A stretch of 15,730 nucleotides of DNA from Acidimicrobiales bacterium (lineage in GTDB: Bacteria; Actinomycetota; Acidimicrobiia; Acidimicrobiales; RAAP-2): assembly GCA_017883105.1 (NCBI GenBank), contig JADGOF010000015.1, positions 1 to 15,730 of the forward strand, written 5' to 3'. Shown in pieces: positions 13,671-15,730 of the stretch (position 1 is the first letter of the stretch; each line of letters begins with the position of its first letter). The notes below the pieces were generated by a model. The model was not told where the DNA came from, ran no database searches, and was given only the letters and a program-made list of their open reading frames with translations. The position numbers and the translations under genes are program-made.

Positions 13671-13710
13671 CGGGGTACCCATCCCCCTCGGGGTGCCGGC
13701 CGCCCGGAAT

Positions 13711-14403
13711 TCATGACGATTCCAACGGTGCTCCGTCGAACCGGTCGATGGTGGCGAAGCTCTCGACGGGATCCCGGCGCAGCCTGGTCGGCTGGTGCAC
13801 CGGGTGACCCAGGGCCAGGACCCCGGCCACGGTGATGTGATCCGGCACTCCGAGCAGCTCCTGCACCGCCGCCTCGTCCCGCACGACCATAGTGGTCATT
13901 ACCCCGGCCAGGCCCTCCTCCCGGGCCGCCAGCAGGATGCTCCAGGCGAACGGGTAGATCGACGCACCGCCTACCAGCGTGTAGTGATCGGCGTCGCGAT
14001 CGACGGTGGCCAACTTCGAGAAATCGGCCAACAGGGCCACCATGACTGGCACCTGGTCGAAGTGCTCGGCGAAGCCGCCGGGGCCCCGGGCGGCATCTTC
14101 GGCGATGGTCGGGGAGTTGGCCACCGCCTGACGTTCCAACTCCCGGTCGGTGACCACGGCCCACGGGGTCAACCCGGCCTTCACCTGGGCCAGGTACTCG
14201 TACCAACCGGGGAGGTAGACGTCCCGCATGGCACGGCGGAGCCCCTGATCCTTGACCACGATCACCCGCCATGCCTGCCGGTTCCCTCCGTTGGGGGCGA
14301 AGCGGGCGGTCTCCAGCACCCGGTAGACGGTCGCGTCGGACACCTCGCCGTCGAGAAAGTCACGCACCGCACCGGTGGTCCGTAGGGCATCGATCAGTTC
14401 CAC
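13711..14403 (-). CDS. Nitroreductase-family FMN-dependent oxidoreductase
   Basis: A 230-aa nitroreductase fold protein. The FMN-binding start is seen as RTTGAVRDFLDGEV (8-21), where the family has RRSxRxF, followed by ARFAPNGGNRQAWRVIVV (33-50) with the conserved APSxxNxQPW-like block. GGASIYPFAWSILLAAREEGLAG further on is the conserved C-terminal half helix and active-site strand. Such enzymes reduce nitro compounds, quinones or flavin analogues, usually as homodimers; the substrate here cannot be predicted. The GTG at 14403 is the natural start by family length. No Shine-Dalgarno is visible, and a 5-bp inverted repeat CTACC-CGAC-GGTAG (14404-14417) lies directly before it. It heads the minus-strand group with the LLM enzyme. 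Confidence 0.88.
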   Translation of the reverse strand: MELIDALRTTGAVRDFLDGEVSDATVYRVLETARFAPNGGNRQAWRVIVVKDQGLRRAMRDVYLPGWYEYLAQVKAGLTPWAVVTDRELERQAVANSPTIAEDAARGPGGFAEHFDQVPVMVALLADFSKLATVDRDADHYTLVGGASIYPFAWSILLAAREEGLAGVMTTMVVRDEAAVQELLGVPDHITVAGVLALGHPVHQPTRLRRDPVESFATIDRFDGAPLESS

Positions 14404-14417
14404 CTACCCGACGGTAG
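14404..14417. promoter_or_regulatory. Inverted repeat directly upstream of the nitroreductase start
   Basis: CTACC (14404-14408) and GGTAG (14413-14417) flank CGAC and abut the GTG at 14403. It could be an operator for the nitroreductase group. It is short enough to arise by chance, and no clear -10 or -35 box is visible nearby. Confidence 0.25.
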
Positions 14418-14457
14418 TGGCGGAGCCGGACGAGCGCCTACCTGCGGCCCACCCTCG

Positions 14458-14475
14458 ACCGTGGGCATCCACGGT
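14458..14475. terminator. GC-rich hairpin between the peroxiredoxin and nitroreductase genes
   Basis: ACCGTGG-GCAT-CCACGGT is a perfect 7-bp stem with a 4-base loop, lying 96 bases after the peroxiredoxin stop on the minus strand and 55 bases before the nitroreductase start. No T-run follows. It may terminate peroxiredoxin transcription, as actinobacterial terminators often lack U tracts, or may be a leader structure. Confidence 0.3.
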
Positions 14476-14570
14476 GATCGCCTCGGTGAGCAGGACGCTC
14501 AACGCCGACTTCGCCGGTGCCTCATCCTTGCTGACCGCAGGCCACCACCACACCGCAGAGGGGCCAGCGT

Positions 14571-15053
14571 CTAGAGCACCTCGAGGATCGAATCGGCGGC
14601 ACTGACCGAGAGGCCGGCACCCGGCTCGACGTGCAGCGTGGTCACCACACCGTCTTCGATCACCATGGCGTAGCGTTGCGAACGGGTGCCCAGGCCAAAG
14701 GCGCTGCCGTCCATCTCCAGTCCCACCGCCTTGGTGAACTCGCCGTTGCCGTCGGCCAGCATCACCACCAGATCGCCCACCTGCTGGGCCTCGCCCCACG
14801 CCGCCATCACGAATGGGTCGTTGACCGAGACGCAGACAACCGAGTCGACCCCCTTTGCCGCCAGCTCGTCGTGGCGGATCACGTAGCTCGGCAGGTGGAA
14901 GTCCGAACAGGTCGGGGTGAATGCACCGGGTACGGCGAACAGGACGACCTTGCCCGATCCCAGCACGTCGCCGGTCTGCACGTTGGTCGGTCCCCCGGGT
15001 CCGAAGGTCATCACCTGGACATCGGGAATCTTGTCGCCGACAGCAATCGCCAT
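14571..15053 (-). CDS. Peroxiredoxin, Prx5 (AhpC/TSA, PRDX5-like) family
   Basis: A 160-aa thiol peroxidase of the Prx5 subfamily that reduces hydrogen peroxide and organic hydroperoxides in the cytoplasm. VPGAFTPTCS (41-50) holds the peroxidatic Cys49, and the only other cysteine is C74 in SVVCVSVNDP (71-80). Their spacing matches C47 and C72 of human PRDX5, while the third, resolving cysteine (C151 there) has no counterpart, so this is probably a 1-Cys enzyme needing an external thiol partner. GTRSQRYAMVIEDG is the family's conserved late block. The start at 15053 is fixed by AAGGAG (15061-15066), seven bases before the ATG; the longer open frame to 15107 has no family sequence. It lies 96 bases after the nhaA stop on the same strand. 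Confidence 0.93.
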   Translation of the reverse strand: MAIAVGDKIPDVQVMTFGPGGPTNVQTGDVLGSGKVVLFAVPGAFTPTCSDFHLPSYVIRHDELAAKGVDSVVCVSVNDPFVMAAWGEAQQVGDLVVMLADGNGEFTKAVGLEMDGSAFGLGTRSQRYAMVIEDGVVTTLHVEPGAGLSVSAADSILEVL

Positions 15054-15060
15054 GGTCACT

Positions 15061-15066
15061 CTCCTT
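15061..15066 (-). promoter_or_regulatory. Ribosome binding site of the peroxiredoxin gene
   Basis: AAGGAG on the minus strand, seven bases before the ATG at 15053. It is the clearest Shine-Dalgarno in the right half of the window and decides the start against the longer upstream frame. Confidence 0.75.
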
Positions 15067-15076
15067 GTCCCGCTGC

Positions 15077-15101
15077 GGCCAACTCCACGTCGGAGTCGGC
15101 C
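15077..15101. terminator. Hairpin between nhaA and the peroxiredoxin gene
   Basis: GGCCAACTCC (15077-15086) and GGAGTCGGCC (15092-15101) pair over ten positions with one wobble around the loop ACGTC. It may terminate nhaA transcription or sit in the peroxiredoxin leader just before the ribosome site. No T-run follows. Confidence 0.35.
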
Positions 15102-15149
15102 GGCCACGGTGGTCTGATCAACAGCATACGGATCCGGCGTGCGCCCCGA

Positions 15150-15730
15150 TCACCAGGGGATGAACGGCTCGCCTTCCTCCTCCGCCCTAGGCGGGGGAAT
15201 GGCCGGGCCAGGCCGGGCCCCGCGACGGGCGATGACGTCCAAGATGACGGCTCCGGCCACAAAGGCCAATGCCGAGCCGGCGAAGAGTCCCAACTCCGAC
15301 GCAATGATCAACGGGGGGTTGGCGGCAAAGGCCTTTTCGGCGATGAGGAGCGGGACAGTGAACCCGATACCGGCCACGGCGGCACCTCCTGCCACATGAA
15401 CCCAGTGCACCCCGTCGGGCAGCCGGCCCAGGCCGAGGCGGACCACGGCCAGGCAAGCGACGGTAATCCCGATCAGCTTGCCCAACACCCGCGCCGCCGT
15501 AATGCCGGCGAACACCGCAGTGGCCCCGCGGGGCGCCAGCATCCCCGCATGGAACACGATCCCGGCGTTGGCCACCGCGAACAGGGGCAGCACGATGAAG
15601 GCCGAGATCGGGGCAACACGCCGTTCCATCGTCTCCGCCGGATTCCTCGTCGATCCCGCCACCTGGCTCGAGATCAACACGCCGACCACCACACCGGCCA
15701 GTGCCGGCTCGACGCCGCCGGCGGCCAACA
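15150..15730 (-). CDS. nhaA: Na+/H+ antiporter NhaA, C-terminal part (5' end outside the window)
   Basis: The C-terminal 193 or so residues of an NhaA sodium/proton antiporter, an inner-membrane protein that exports Na+ in exchange for protons. Visible blocks are GGVEPALAGVVVGVLI (helix VIII region), ISAFIVLPLFAVANAGIVF, the LGKLIGITVACLAVV segment that holds the conserved Lys of the GKxxGI motif, and AGIGFTVPLLIAEKAF, close to the family's GIGFTMSLFIAxLAF. The catalytic DD pair of helix V lies outside the window to the right. The short C-terminal tail, after AVILDVIARR, is Pro/Glu-rich (AIPPPRAEEEGEPFIPW) and cytoplasmic. No start is visible here. It is upstream of the peroxiredoxin gene. 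Confidence 0.92.
   Translation of the reverse strand, partial: LAAGGVEPALAGVVVGVLISSQVAGSTRNPAETMERRVAPISAFIVLPLFAVANAGIVFHAGMLAPRGATAVFAGITAARVLGKLIGITVACLAVVRLGLGRLPDGVHWVHVAGGAAVAGIGFTVPLLIAEKAFAANPPLIIASELGLFAGSALAFVAGAVILDVIARRGARPGPAIPPPRAEEEGEPFIPW

Overview
The window is a compact, gene-dense stretch of high-GC chromosome. It looks like an actinobacterium, possibly Acidimicrobiia-like, but this is inferred from gene content and style rather than from a marker gene. The support is: GC-rich codon use; GTG starts; repeated 4-nt stop/start overlaps (GTGA, ATGA); starts with no Shine-Dalgarno that look leaderless; a MurT/GatD pair for lipid II amidation; a HAD-PlsC fusion acyltransferase of the mycobacterial type; an F420-type LLM oxidoreductase; and an MscL with a C-terminal cysteine motif. 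I see no tRNA, rRNA, insertion sequence, prophage or CRISPR array. No stretch of 300 bases lacks a gene; the longest gap is about 250 bases (6267-6515).

Layout. (1) 26-2640, plus: a divergent LarA-family (nickel-pincer) protein translationally coupled to a PlsC-type acyltransferase. (2) 2687-6266, minus: HAD-PlsC acyltransferase, then murT, then gatD, joined by two GTGA overlaps. This looks like one operon linking phospholipid synthesis to peptidoglycan amidation. (3) 6267-6515: the divergent intergenic region. It has a good minus-strand promoter, an 11-bp perfect hairpin that would lie in the operon's leader, a second hairpin with a strong ribosome-binding sequence, and overlapping LysR-type inverted repeats at the start of the plus-strand lysR gene (6516-7430). 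(4) 7462-8745, minus: yqgE/algH-like gene followed by a GNAT acetyltransferase. (5) 8812-9852, plus: enoyl-CoA hydratase/isomerase and a small CxxC-WH protein. (6) 9885-12035, plus: a TetR regulator and MFS exporter coupled by ATGA, with a 26-bp operator covering the -10 box just before the TetR start. (7) 11813-14403, minus: nitroreductase, LLM flavin oxidoreductase, an unrecognised 161-aa protein and mscL; the mscL end overlaps the MFS gene tail-to-tail by about 220 bases. (8) 14571-15730, minus: a Prx5-type peroxiredoxin downstream of a partial nhaA Na+/H+ antiporter that runs off the right edge.

Most genes are recognisable housekeeping, envelope or redox functions, and I do not see a clear-cut new defence or mobile system. 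The items most worth following are: the LarA homologue that keeps the nickel-site residues but loses a catalytic His and the usual substrate Arg; the structured leader in front of plsC-murT-gatD next to a LysR gene; the long antisense overlap of the exporter with mscL; and the unrecognised protein coupled to the LLM oxidoreductase.
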